Shown piece after piece: positions 8,262 through 15,695 of a DNA stretch of 38,287 nt. This DNA is from Streptomyces xylophagus (GTDB taxonomy: Bacteria > Actinomycetota > Actinomycetes > Streptomycetales > Streptomycetaceae). Position 1 is the stretch's first letter. Each line of letters opens with the position of its first letter. The stretch lies in assembly GCF_000716435.1 (NCBI RefSeq), contig NZ_JNWO01000046.1, positions 1 through 38,287 on the forward strand. Direction: 5' to 3'. A program made the position numbers and the translations under genes. The notes under the pieces are model-generated. The model saw only the letters and a list, made by a program, of their open reading frames with translations. It was not told where the DNA came from and did not search any database.

Positions 8262-8398
8262 ACCTTCCTCGCACCTGAACGGTCAAGGCAGCACCTGGAA
8301 ACCCTGGGTGCCACCACGAGAATCAACGAGGACCATGAGAGCGGGATACGGCCAGGTGGCAGCAGTAACTCTTGTGAGGGAACAAGTGCCAGCCCCAG

Positions 8399-8544
8399 AT
8401 GGCTTCGACACGATCATGCCGAAGACTCTCGCGGGCGCGAGCACCGACCGCCTCATGCACCACGCTCACCTCGTGACCACCACCGGCGACTCACACCGCC
8501 TCGCCGAGGCCCTCGCCGGGAAGGGAGTGGTCCCCTTGAACTGA
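8399..8544 (+). pseudogene. istB: IstB C-terminal fragment (element beta)
   Basis: The frame reads GFDTIMPKTLAGASTDRLMH through HRLAEALAGKGVVPLN to a TGA at 8542-8544, the normal C-terminus of IstB-type ATPases (sensor region). It continues the protein interrupted at about 4188 after VTSNIHPS. Confidence 0.85.
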
Positions 8545-8590
8545 CCACCACCCCCAGGAACACCACCGGCCACACACCTGGGTTTCTGAT

Positions 8591-8682
8591 GGCCACCAGC
8601 CTGGACACCCAACGGCCACCCACCTGGACATCCAACGGCCACCAGCCTGGACATCCAACGGCCACCCACCTGGGCATCTCAA
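8591..8682 (+). repeat. Four 23-bp tandem units, right end of element beta
   Basis: Units starting at 8591, 8614, 8637 and 8660 share GGCCACC(A/C)(G/A)CCTGG(A/G)C with a 23-bp period and alternate between two versions. They mirror, in inverted orientation, the units at the left end (1519-1579), as expected for transposase-binding sites at IS21 ends. Confidence 0.8.
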
Positions 8683-8698
8683 TGGCCGTTGACAACGT

Positions 8699-8744
8699 TG
8701 TTCAGCGGCCCCGCCAGGACGCCTTGCAGCGGCCCCAGTTGATG
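8699..8744 (+). repeat. Left terminal inverted repeat of element gamma
   Basis: 46 bp identical to the reverse complement of 11884-11929. It contains the 10-mer CAGCGGCCCC twice, 24 bp apart, probably two transposase sites. Confidence 0.9.
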
Positions 8745-8915
8745 CAGACCCTGTGTCTCCCGGACGCCTTCAGATGGCCCCGGGGATTGGCCTGTGCCGG
8801 GACCACTCGGGCGAATGTTTTGACCTTTATTTCCCAGATCTCGGTGTGCCTGCGTCTCTGGTCGTAGGTCGGAGGTCGGTGGTCAAGTGATCGGCGGCAC
8901 CGGAAGATTGGAGAT

Positions 8916-9359
8916 GTGGCATCTCCTGATTTTGATGTGGACGCTTTCCTGCAGCAGCCGCTCACTGCTCGCATCGCGACGAGCGGGCCGACGGTGCGTC
9001 CTGTCTGGTTTCTCTGGGAAGAGGGAGCCTTCTGGATTTTGACAGGCCCGTGGGCCCGGTTGTTCGACCGCGTGAAGGATGACCCGAGCGTCGCCCTCGT
9101 GGTGGACGAGTGCGATCTCGCGACGGGGCGTGTCCGGCAGGTGATCGCTCGGGGTCGGGCCGAGCTGGTGCCATTCGATGTGGCGAGGGGGCGGCGGAAG
9201 CTGACCCGCTACTTGGGGGCCGACGAAGCTCTGTGGGACGCGCGCTTCGTGCACTACCTGCATGATGATTCGGGCGAACGAGGCACGATGTGGTTGCGTT
9301 TGGTGCCGGCCTCGCTCATTGCGACGGATCTCAGTTACTCCGTGGCGCTGGCGCCGTGA
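8916..9359 (+). CDS. Pyridoxamine 5'-phosphate oxidase-family protein (IS passenger)
   Basis: A 147-residue protein starting at the GTG at 8916 (VASPDFDVDAFLQQPLTARI). It shows the split-barrel pattern of PNPOx-like or F420-binding oxidoreductases: LTARIATSGPTVRPVWFLWE (residues 16-35), FWILTGPWARLFDRVKDDPS (40-59) and VALVVDECD. Such proteins bind FMN or F420 and reduce or oxidise small substrates. The gene lies wholly inside element gamma, and its last 29 bases overlap the end of istB on the other strand. It is therefore a true passenger. The substrate is unknown. Confidence 0.75.
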   Translation: MASPDFDVDAFLQQPLTARIATSGPTVRPVWFLWEEGAFWILTGPWARLFDRVKDDPSVALVVDECDLATGRVRQVIARGRAELVPFDVARGRRKLTRYLGADEALWDARFVHYLHDDSGERGTMWLRLVPASLIATDLSYSVALAP

Positions 9360-10152
9360 TGGTGTGCTTCGTTCCGTCGGTCTTCTGCGCCTTGGTGCGG
9401 GCCAGACGGTAGGACTCGGTTCCGGTCTCGATGATGGTGGCGTTGAACGTGAGGCGGTCCACGATCGCTGCGCAGAGCCGCGGGTCGGTGAAGGTCCGGC
9501 TCCAGCCGGTGAACGCCTCGTTGGAGGCGATCGCGATACTGCTCTTCTCCTCACGTTCAGTGAGAACCTGGAAGAGCATTTCCGCGCCGCGGCGGTCCAG
9601 TTCGAGGTAGCCGAGCTCGTCGATTTCGAGGAGGTCGACGCGTCCGTAGCGGGCGATGGTCTTGCCCAGTTGCTTGTCGTCGGCTGCCTCGACCAGCTCG
9701 TTCACCAGAGCTGCTGCGGTGGTGTAGCGAACGCGGTAGCCGGCCATGGCGGCTGCGGTGCCCAGCGCGATCAGCAGGTGCGACTTGCCGGTGCCCGAGT
9801 CCCCGATCAGACACAGTGGGTAGCCCTTGGCGATCCACTCGCAGGTGGCGAGATTGTGGATGACCGCCGGATCGACATGGGGATTGACCCGGTAGTCGAA
9901 CTCCCGCAGGGACTTCTCGCGAGGGAAGTGAGCTGCCCGGATGCGTCGTTCGGCCCGGCGCCGGTCCCGGTCCTCGCACTCGGCCATCAGCAGCTCGGCG
10001 AGCAACCCGGCATAGGACAGGCCCTCGCGTTCGGCCCGGGCGATCGTGTCGGCGGCCTGGGCTCGCATGGTGGGCAGCCGCAGCAGGCGGCAGGCGGTGT
10101 CGATCGCTGCGTCGGACGCCTGTGCGGTCAGCGCGTGATGGGCGGTGGTCAT
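9331..10152 (-). CDS. istB: IS21-family helper ATPase IstB (element gamma)
   Basis: A 273-residue AAA+ ATPase starting at the ATG at 10152, which overlaps the istA stop (ATGA, 10149-10152). Walker A is GDSGTGKS, Walker B LLEIDELGYLEL, and the sensor region SSIAIASNEAF follows. The C-terminus includes DRLTFNATIIETGTESYRL. IstB binds DNA, selects the target and activates IstA. The gene is complete, and with its intact istA the element may still be able to move. Confidence 0.9.
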   Translation of the reverse strand: MTTAHHALTAQASDAAIDTACRLLRLPTMRAQAADTIARAEREGLSYAGLLAELLMAECEDRDRRRAERRIRAAHFPREKSLREFDYRVNPHVDPAVIHNLATCEWIAKGYPLCLIGDSGTGKSHLLIALGTAAAMAGYRVRYTTAAALVNELVEAADDKQLGKTIARYGRVDLLEIDELGYLELDRRGAEMLFQVLTEREEKSSIAIASNEAFTGWSRTFTDPRLCAAIVDRLTFNATIIETGTESYRLARTKAQKTDGTKHTITAPAPRSN

Positions 10153-11780
10153 GATGAGTCCTTCCGGCGAAGCTGCAACAGCTCGTCCCACTGCTCCAGG
10201 CGGGGCAGGGGACGCTGGTCGGCGGGCAAAGCATGGGCGAGGCGACGCGGAGTCAGGGGCGTGACCTGGGCCTGGTCCAGATCCAACGGCTGTGGGGCGG
10301 GGGCGCCGGCGGTGACGGTGGGTGCCCGTCCGGCCGTCTGGGCCGCTTTGCGGGCCTCCAGCGCGATGACGTCCTCGCTGAAGGTGCCCGTCGCAAGGGC
10401 GCCGCGGATCCCGACAACCACGTCGGCGTGCTGCTGATGGCGGTGCAGCAACAGCACCTTGACCAGCGATTTCGTTCCTTCGACGTCTCCGAGTGCCTTC
10501 TTGGCCGCAGCCCAGAACGCTTCGTGGACGGCGGTGAAGGTGCCCGCGGCTCGGGCCTGGTGGAGGGCCTCGGAGCGTTCCAGTGCTCCCGGCTTGGTCA
10601 GCAGGGCTTCCAAGTAGTGGTCCAGCACGAGGTGTTCAGCACCCCGGCCGGCCAGCCGCCGATGGCGGGCGATCTCCCGCCGGCCGTCATAGACGGTCAC
10701 GTCGTCGCAGGTGAGCGTGACGGTGACCTTGCGGTCGATGAAGCGGACCGGGACCGAGTACCGGCACATCTTCACGGTGACCATGCCGTAGCGGTCGACG
10801 CGGGGCGTGAGGGTGATCCCGGTGGCGAACGGATCGTCCGGCAGCGGCAGAAGGTGGCCAGTCTCGCGGGCGAAGTCCTGCGCGATGGTACGCATCCTGG
10901 CCCCGATCCGCCGCTCGTCCTCCTTCGCCTCGAACTCGGCGAACCGGGCGTTGAGTTCATCCAGACTGTTCACCTGGGGCACCGGGGTGAGGTAGTTGCG
11001 GCGGAAGTAGCCGACCTGACCCTCGACACCGCCCTTCTCGTGGGCGCCGCGCAAGCCCGGTTCGCAGTAGAACGGGGTGAACCCGTAGTACTCGTGGAAG
11101 GCAGTCCAGCGCGGGTTCTCCTCCCGCGAGCGGCTGCGGAAGACCACCTTCTTCACGGCCGGGGTGAGGTTGTCGTAGCGGACCTGACCAGCAGGCACCC
11201 CGTTCAGCGTGTGCAGCGCGTGCACGTGGCCTTCGAAGAACGCCTGCTGACCGCACGACCGGGAGATGCGGTGGACGGACTTGCCAGAATAGGCCAGACG
11301 GAAGGCGAACAGATAGCAGCGGGTGCGCTGACCGGCCACGTCGACATAGACGTCGCCGAAGTCGACTTCGGCGTCCGCACCGAGCGCGTTGTGCCGGGTC
11401 ACAAACGCCTCGACCGGAGCCCCCGCCTGGGCTGCGATCTCCTTGCGCCGGGCCGCGACAAAGTCCCGGACCGTCGGATACGGGATCGCCTCGCCGAACT
11501 CCTCCTCGATCCGCGCCACGATCCGCCGCACGGTGTGACGCTGCTTGCGCGGTGCCTCCAGATCAGCCCGCAACCAGGCATCGACCGTCGTCTTGTACGG
11601 CTCCATCCGAGGTGACGTCCGCACCGGCCGGCGGCGCGGCGTGGGCACCGGCGAGGACAGCGCCTCGCGGACCAGTCGGCGGTGAACGCCGTACTTCCGC
11701 GACAGAGCCCGGACCGACAGCTGCCGCTGCCAACTGTCGCGCCGGATCCGGTCGAACAGCTCTTGCTTGGACAAAGACAT
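10149..11780 (-). CDS. istA: IS21-family transposase IstA (element gamma)
   Basis: A 543-residue DDE transposase. The ATG at 11780 (MSLSKQELFDRIRRDSWQRQ) is preferred over an in-frame start at 11861 because IstA proteins begin at this helix. An HTH (LSVRALSRKYGVHRRLVREA, residues 21-40) precedes the catalytic core with D140 in AEVDFGDV, D203 in RYDNLTPA and E253 in EKGGVEGQ. The C-terminal part is a beta-barrel-like domain followed by a proline-rich tail. All motifs are intact. Confidence 0.9.
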   Translation of the reverse strand: MSLSKQELFDRIRRDSWQRQLSVRALSRKYGVHRRLVREALSSPVPTPRRRPVRTSPRMEPYKTTVDAWLRADLEAPRKQRHTVRRIVARIEEEFGEAIPYPTVRDFVAARRKEIAAQAGAPVEAFVTRHNALGADAEVDFGDVYVDVAGQRTRCYLFAFRLAYSGKSVHRISRSCGQQAFFEGHVHALHTLNGVPAGQVRYDNLTPAVKKVVFRSRSREENPRWTAFHEYYGFTPFYCEPGLRGAHEKGGVEGQVGYFRRNYLTPVPQVNSLDELNARFAEFEAKEDERRIGARMRTIAQDFARETGHLLPLPDDPFATGITLTPRVDRYGMVTVKMCRYSVPVRFIDRKVTVTLTCDDVTVYDGRREIARHRRLAGRGAEHLVLDHYLEALLTKPGALERSEALHQARAAGTFTAVHEAFWAAAKKALGDVEGTKSLVKVLLLHRHQQHADVVVGIRGALATGTFSEDVIALEARKAAQTAGRAPTVTAGAPAPQPLDLDQAQVTPLTPRRLAHALPADQRPLPRLEQWDELLQLRRKDSS

Positions 11781-11883
11781 CCACAGCACCGCCCCCGCTG
11801 GAGACCACGGAAACCGTCTCACCGCAAGAGCCAGGGCGGGGCCACTTCGCCCCGTCACCACCCCTCAATGCACCCGCGCGACC

Positions 11884-11929
11884 CATCAACTGGGGCCGCT
11901 GCAAGGCGTCCTGGCGGGGCCGCTGAACA
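11884..11929 (-). repeat. Right terminal inverted repeat of element gamma
   Basis: 46 bp, perfect match in inverted orientation to 8699-8744, ending CTGAACA. The duplication ACGT follows at 11930-11933. Confidence 0.9.
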
Positions 11930-11941
11930 ACGTCACAGCCA

Positions 11942-11949
11942 CTCCAGTC
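11942..11949. repeat. 8-bp target duplication CTCCAGTC, right copy
   Basis: CTCCAGTC follows the tip AACGTCACAGCCA of element beta and repeats 1479-1486. Confidence 0.85.
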
Positions 11950-12983
11950 GGCTGCGCGCCCAGTCCCGGAAGCTGGTGTAGGGCACCGGCCGCCCCTGGG
12001 CAGCGAGTTCCTCGCACAGTTCTTTGACGGTGATGGCACCGCCGGTCTCGTCGATGCGTCGTTGCAGCCCGGCGCGGTGGACGTCGAGGCGGCTGGTGCG
12101 GGCATGACGGCCGGTGATGGCGTCCGGTCGGCGCCGTGTCCGGGGCTGCCGACTGATGAGTACCGGCCTCCTCGGTGACGGTCTCGCGCTCCGACACCGG
12201 CGGGACGGTGCTCAGTTGGTCGCGGTGGGCCGTGACGCACTTCTCGACGGCCTGGCCGACGTTCTGCCACAAATGGAAGCGATCTGCGACCTGTTGGGCG
12301 CCCGGGGCGCCGGTCCGGGCCGCCTCGGCGTAGGCTCCCGAGCGGTCGCGGCAGATCACTTCGATGCCGGGGTGATCGGTCAGCCACCTCGTGAGCGGTC
12401 CGGCGTCGCGTCCGGGCAGTACGTCGATGACCTGGTGCGTCTCGCCATTCGTGATCACGGTGCTGTAGGAGTGGCCGCGCTTGGTGGCGAAGTCGTCGAC
12501 ACCGAGGACGCGCGGGGTGTCGTAGAGCGGATCGGGCATCGCCCGGATCCGGTTCAGCAGTCCCATCCGCCCCGCCGCCAGCCCCAAAGCGGTGGCCATC
12601 CGGGCCCCTGCCCGGCCCGCCAGTGCGAGCGCGACCCGGTCCAGTAGCGTGCCGAGCCGATCGGTGCACCGGGCATACGGGCTGGTCAGCCCCAGTATCT
12701 GCTCGGCGAACGTGCGCTGGGAACAGGCGGGTTCGGCACACACGAAGCGTCGTACCGACAACAAGATCCGCACGGCGTGCCCGGCCAGCGGAAGGTCCTG
12801 CAGTCGGCGCTCGTACCGGTCATGCACGCGCGCCGACACCCTGCCGCAGGACGGACATATGCCTTCACTGCTCCGGCCGGCTAACCGCACCACCAGCCCG
12901 CACATGCCGTGCGCCGCAGCGGTGACCAGCACCTCGAAGCCCTCGAACAGCACGTCCTGCCAGGAAATCCCGTCATGGTCCAT
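11942..12983 (-). pseudogene. ISL3-family transposase, N-terminal part (element alpha)
   Basis: From the ATG at 12983 (MDHDGISWQDVLFEGFEVLV) the frame shows the ISL3 zinc-binding head (CPSCGRVSARVHDRYERRL), the DDE region GVDDFATKRGHSYS and EVICRDRSGAYAEAARTGAP, then VADRFHLWQN. After VSERETVTEEAGTHQ, near 12135-12160, the reading frame shifts. The rest of the protein (RRIDETGGAITVKELCEEL, then SFRDWARSRLEW) lies in another frame up to the point where element beta entered. The gene is thus broken both by a frameshift and by an insertion. Confidence 0.8.
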
Positions 12984-13107
12984 GCCCTGGACGTCGACAC
13001 TGGCGGGACGGTTCAGCCCGAGCCAACAGAACATGACGGAGCGTCAAGGACACCACATTCCGTCCTGGCGCACCCCGGCTCACAAGCCAGAATCGAACAG
13101 CCCCTTC

Positions 13108-13166
13108 ACCGACCGTGACGACTCCCCGTGATCGCTGCCAGAGCCCAGTTCAGACCGTTAACGCCA
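13108..13166 (-). repeat. Right terminal inverted repeat of element alpha
   Basis: 59 bp ending CCGTTAACGCCA, matching the reverse complement of 998-1056 with one mismatch. Confidence 0.85.
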
Positions 13167-13506
13167 TCTACGGAAACCCCGCTACCAGGCCTTCACCCTG
13201 GACGCCGCCCGCTGCCTCGGCCAGGCGCACCTCGACCTCGAACAGTGGCTCAACACCCTCCGGCACGACGCCCCTGCCCCACCCTCCGCGCACATCGCGC
13301 CCGCCGAGCTCCACCTCGTGTGGGAACTCCTCGACTACGCCCGCCAGCAAGTGGCCACCGCCCACGGCATCACCGACGATCCCGCCAGCGAACGCATCCA
13401 GCTCACCGCCTGGATGCTCCTGCCCCACCGCACCGGCTTCGGCCGGCATCCCGCACCTGAAGCGAACGGCACCGAACGTCATACAGGCAGCGCACCTGCC
13501 GGATAG
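13167..13506 (+). pseudogene. C-terminal fragment of a hypothetical protein
   Basis: Directly after the ISL3 end an open frame reads YQAFTLDAARCLGQAHLDLE, LWELLDYARQQVATAHGITD-like helical sequence (here VWELLDYARQQ), and ERIQLTAWMLLPHRTGFGRH to a TAG at 13504-13506. Codon bias is that of a real gene but no start is present, so the 5' part was probably cut off by element alpha. Its N-terminal half is not visible left of 998. I recognise no family. Confidence 0.45.
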
Positions 13507-13630
13507 GGCGCCCCCTCACACCGCGGTCTGCCGCATGGTGCTCGTCGTTGCGGAGTCGGCTGCCCGCCAGCTGACCGCCGAGCCGCGGTGCTTCGGCAGC
13601 GCTCGGCGCATGTCCGGGTCGGACGGCTCG

Positions 13631-13654
13631 CCCAGGCCTACGTATCGGCCTGGG
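13631..13654 (-). terminator. Hairpin at the end of the small leftward gene
   Basis: CCCAGGCC at 13631-13638 pairs with GGCCTGGG at 13647-13654 (8-bp stem, 8-base loop) across the stop codon of the gene at 13638-13934. Confidence 0.5.
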
Positions 13655-13934
13655 CGAAGGGGAAGTCCTGGTGGTTGGCGAAGAACTGTGCCTCCGCCCT
13701 CATCCAGTCGAGGTGTTCCATGGCCTGCCCGATGTCGCCGTGGTCGAGGCACGCGGCCAGTCGGCCGTATGCTTCCCCCAGCAACCGGTGGTGCTTCGGC
13801 CGCCGTTCCGCCTCCTCGAACCGCTCCTGCAGGAACTCGTGCCAGCGCTCCGCCTCCGTACGCATCCGATCCGCGGCCACGCCGTCGAAGAGCGTCCGCG
13901 CCTGCTCGGCTGTCATGATCCGGGCACCGGTCAT
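13638..13934 (-). CDS. Small hypothetical helical protein
   Basis: A 98-residue protein from the ATG at 13934, preceded by GGAAGG at about 8 bases. It is almost entirely alpha-helical (MTAEQARTLFDGVAADRMRT, RWHEFLQERFEEAERRPKHH, EHLDWMRAEAQFFANHQDFP). I recognise no family. It sits downstream of a JmjC-like remnant on the same strand, at the left edge of the biosynthetic cluster. Whether it belongs to that cluster or to a lost neighbour is open. Confidence 0.5.
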   Translation of the reverse strand: MTGARIMTAEQARTLFDGVAADRMRTEAERWHEFLQERFEEAERRPKHHRLLGEAYGRLAACLDHGDIGQAMEHLDWMRAEAQFFANHQDFPFAQADT

Positions 13935-14249
13935 GGCTGGTTCCTTCCAAGGGAGAAGGCGGACGTCGTGGTCGTCGCGCCGTGCACCGACATCAACGAG
14001 CGGCCCGCCAGCCAGCAGCGTCTCCCCGTCATGGGACAGCCGCATCCGGGGCGGCTCCAGCCGATGGGTAGCCAGGATCTGGTTGAGATCGTCCCAGGTC
14101 ATCAGTCCGACAAGGTCGAGGGTGCCAGGCGCATGGCGGTACTCGCGGTGCAGTGCCTGGAGCATCCGGTGCTCGCCACTGTGAAGAGACGGCAGGTGGA
14201 CACGAAACCCGTGGCAGCTCCAGCGCTCCCACCCACGTCTGAGCGCCAA
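13935..14249 (-). pseudogene. Remnant of a JmjC/cupin-4-type protein
   Basis: The leftward frame contains LMTWDDLNQILATHRLEPPR followed by MRLSHDGETL, the typical early segment of bacterial JmjC-domain (cupin-4) hydroxylases found in peptide gene clusters. The metal-binding His-x-Asp region is absent and the sequence before it (VHLPSLHSGEHRMLQALHRE) does not fit the family, so this is a truncated, rearranged fragment. Confidence 0.45.
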
Positions 14250-14268
14250 GAAATCATCGGGCAGGCGT

Positions 14269-15666
14269 TCAGATCTGGGCCAGGGTGCGCACTGCTTCCT
14301 CCTCCAGATCGGCCAGGAAGCTGCGCATCCGGGCGATCTGGAACATTGCGGTGTTGGCCCGGAGGAGTACTTCCGTGCGGCTGGGGCGACAGTCCACGGA
14401 GAGATAGAAGTTCATGTCCTCTCGGTGGACACCTGCGCCTTCGCTCACTCGACTGACGGCCGACAGAGATCTCGCGTCCTGGAAGGGCACAGCCGGCGTC
14501 GTGCGTGATTCTGAAGCTTGGGGACCAGGTTCTCTTCCCAGTTTGACGTTGACCGCGCAGGAGAGATCGGGGGCGAACCCAGTTGCGTCAGTGCTCTTCG
14601 CCAGTGCCGGGCCTAGATGGTCCGGGTCGTACTGGCCGCGGAAGCTGCCGAGGACACTGGTCTCGTCAATGGCCCGGACGATCTCCGGCAGCTCCCGGCC
14701 TGCCACGTGAACATAGAGAGGGAAGTTCTGAATCAGCGGTCCTGACAGCCCGGACCACTTGCTGCCGTGCCTGTTGTGGGAGAAGACCAGGAATCCGGCC
14801 CCCGGGTTCGCGGTCTCGGCGGACAGGAGCACTGCGGCCAGCCCAATGAACACCGCTCCCACTCCCACTCTCAGCGTCTGCGCCAGTGTGCGGCAGCCCA
14901 TCGAGAGAGCAGCAGACTCCATGTGCAGGTCCCTGAACGCCAACACATCGGGTTTGTGAAGGGGTGGTGGGCAGGCTTGCCGAGGGAAGAGCGAGATCTG
15001 CTCCTCCCAATAGGCGATCGCCTGTTCCGACCTCTTGGCCCCTTGGAGACTCTGCTCGAAGTCGAGTCTTTCGAGGAGTTGTGTCGGACGGTCCGGCAAC
15101 GAAGAGGCATCTCTTGCGCAGTGGGCCTCCATGACGGATCTCAGGTCGTCGACGATGATCCGCATGCCCCATGCGTCGGTCGCCATGTGAAACACGCACA
15201 GAATGATCATCGCGGGCTTCCCGCCATCCATGACGAGGGCGAAGCGGGCCGAGAACTCCGGTGCTGTGAAGGGGGCTGCGCAGGTCCTGGCCAGCACGGC
15301 GCGCGCAACGTCACCGCATTTCTCTCCCGCTGCCTCGTAGGCTTCGACCAGCAGTTCCCCGCGGCTTACGACTGCCTGGTGAGGCACACTGTTTTCGTCG
15401 GCATGGAAGCGGGTCCTGAGCGTTGCGTGCCGGCTCATCAGTATGGCCACGGCATCGAGCGCGGCGCGCGAGGACAGTCCCGGTGGAACCGGGATCACTC
15501 GTCCCATATTCATGCGCTCGATGTCGGGGGCGGTGAGGGCTATGCCTCTCCAGAGCCACTTCTGGGACCAGGTCAACGGGTAAGTGCCGCGTCCGTCGCC
15601 GGAGAACTCCACGGCGTGGGTCGACGTAGGGGCGGTCTTGGGGAAGTCGTTCGAAGGTTGACGCAT
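14269..15666 (-). CDS. Free-standing condensation-domain protein
   Basis: A 465-residue protein of the NRPS condensation superfamily, last gene of the leftward operon (29 bp after the exporter gene). It shows a C1-like LTWSQKWLW (31-39), C2 SRHATLRTRF (78-87) and the core motif FHMATDAWG (159-167). The second, catalytic His (H160) and Asp (D164) of HHxxxDG are kept, the first His is Phe and the Gly is Ala. Later parts include FLVFSHNRHG and a latch-like region. It probably joins an acyl or aminoacyl group held on one of the cluster's carrier proteins to an amine or hydroxyl acceptor. The ATG at 15666 is chosen because an upstream extension would overlap the exporter gene. Confidence 0.8.
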   Translation of the reverse strand: MRQPSNDFPKTAPTSTHAVEFSGDGRGTYPLTWSQKWLWRGIALTAPDIERMNMGRVIPVPPGLSSRAALDAVAILMSRHATLRTRFHADENSVPHQAVVSRGELLVEAYEAAGEKCGDVARAVLARTCAAPFTAPEFSARFALVMDGGKPAMIILCVFHMATDAWGMRIIVDDLRSVMEAHCARDASSLPDRPTQLLERLDFEQSLQGAKRSEQAIAYWEEQISLFPRQACPPPLHKPDVLAFRDLHMESAALSMGCRTLAQTLRVGVGAVFIGLAAVLLSAETANPGAGFLVFSHNRHGSKWSGLSGPLIQNFPLYVHVAGRELPEIVRAIDETSVLGSFRGQYDPDHLGPALAKSTDATGFAPDLSCAVNVKLGREPGPQASESRTTPAVPFQDARSLSAVSRVSEGAGVHREDMNFYLSVDCRPSRTEVLLRANTAMFQIARMRSFLADLEEEAVRTLAQI

Positions 15667-15695
15667 TCGGTCCCCTCGCGTTTCTCGTCGCGGTC

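Larger units (their letters stand above)
4190..8398 (-). mobile_element. Recombinase element inside istB carrying a barstar gene
   Basis: About 4.2 kb of foreign DNA separates the two halves of istB. It holds a barstar-like gene and a second small gene reading rightward, and a three-gene leftward operon: tyrosine recombinase, small HTH protein, zinc-finger recombinase. Close to the two ends lies an imperfect inverted repeat (CACATGTTCC at 4196-4205; GGAACAAGTG at 8379-8388), a plausible recombinase site. The exact ends are uncertain by a few bases because no target duplication is visible. The three-gene logic recalls Tn554-like or recombinase-in-trio elements, but with an HTH protein as the middle gene. 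Confidence 0.7.
8699..11929 (-). mobile_element. IS21-family element gamma with a passenger gene
   Basis: A 3231-bp element bounded by 46-bp perfect inverted repeats that start TGTTCAGCGG and so end in the TG...CA typical of IS21. It is flanked by a 4-bp duplication ACGT (8695-8698 and 11930-11933). It encodes istA and istB reading leftward with an ATGA overlap, plus a pyridoxamine-oxidase-like gene reading rightward between istB and the left repeat. It landed about 12 bp inside the right tip of element beta. Confidence 0.9.
1487..11941 (+). mobile_element. IS21-family element beta (istA, broken istB), itself interrupted twice
   Basis: The ends share the 13-bp inverted repeat TGGCTGTGACGTT and are flanked by the duplication CTCCAGTC. 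Inside are istA (1681-3213), an antisense small gene (3220-3510), istB broken into 3560-4188 and 8399-8544, and subterminal repeat arrays at both ends (1519-1579 and 8591-8682). Removing the recombinase element (about 4190-8398) and element gamma (8699-11929 plus one ACGT) leaves an element of about 3.0 kb. Confidence 0.85.
998..13166 (-). mobile_element. ISL3-family element alpha, split by nested insertions
   Basis: The two ends form a 59-bp inverted repeat with a single mismatch. Within them the transposase reads leftward as two pieces: an N-terminal part at 11942-12983 and a C-terminal part at 1056-1486. Removing 1487-11949 (an IS21 element plus one copy of its 8-bp duplication) rejoins the pieces at the residues RLEW. 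The original element was therefore about 1.7 kb and is now spread over 12.2 kb. Candidate target duplications just outside (ATCTCCGT at 991-998, ATCTACGG at 13166-13173) match at only 6 of 8 positions and overlap the repeat end by one base, so they are uncertain. Confidence 0.85.

Noticed and set aside
8591..8682. Tandem 23-bp repeats considered as a CRISPR array
   Set aside because: There are no spacers of unique sequence, the units abut each other, and the same units occur inverted at the other end of the IS. They are transposase-binding repeats.
991..13173. ATCTCCGT / ATCTACGG as the target duplication of element alpha
   Set aside because: Only 6 of 8 positions agree, and the exact repeat end is ambiguous by one base. 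It is kept as a remark, not as a feature.
13516..13950. A 144-codon leftward frame beside the small helical gene
   Set aside because: It overlaps the better-supported gene at 13638-13934 in another frame and is rich in Arg/Gly without pattern.
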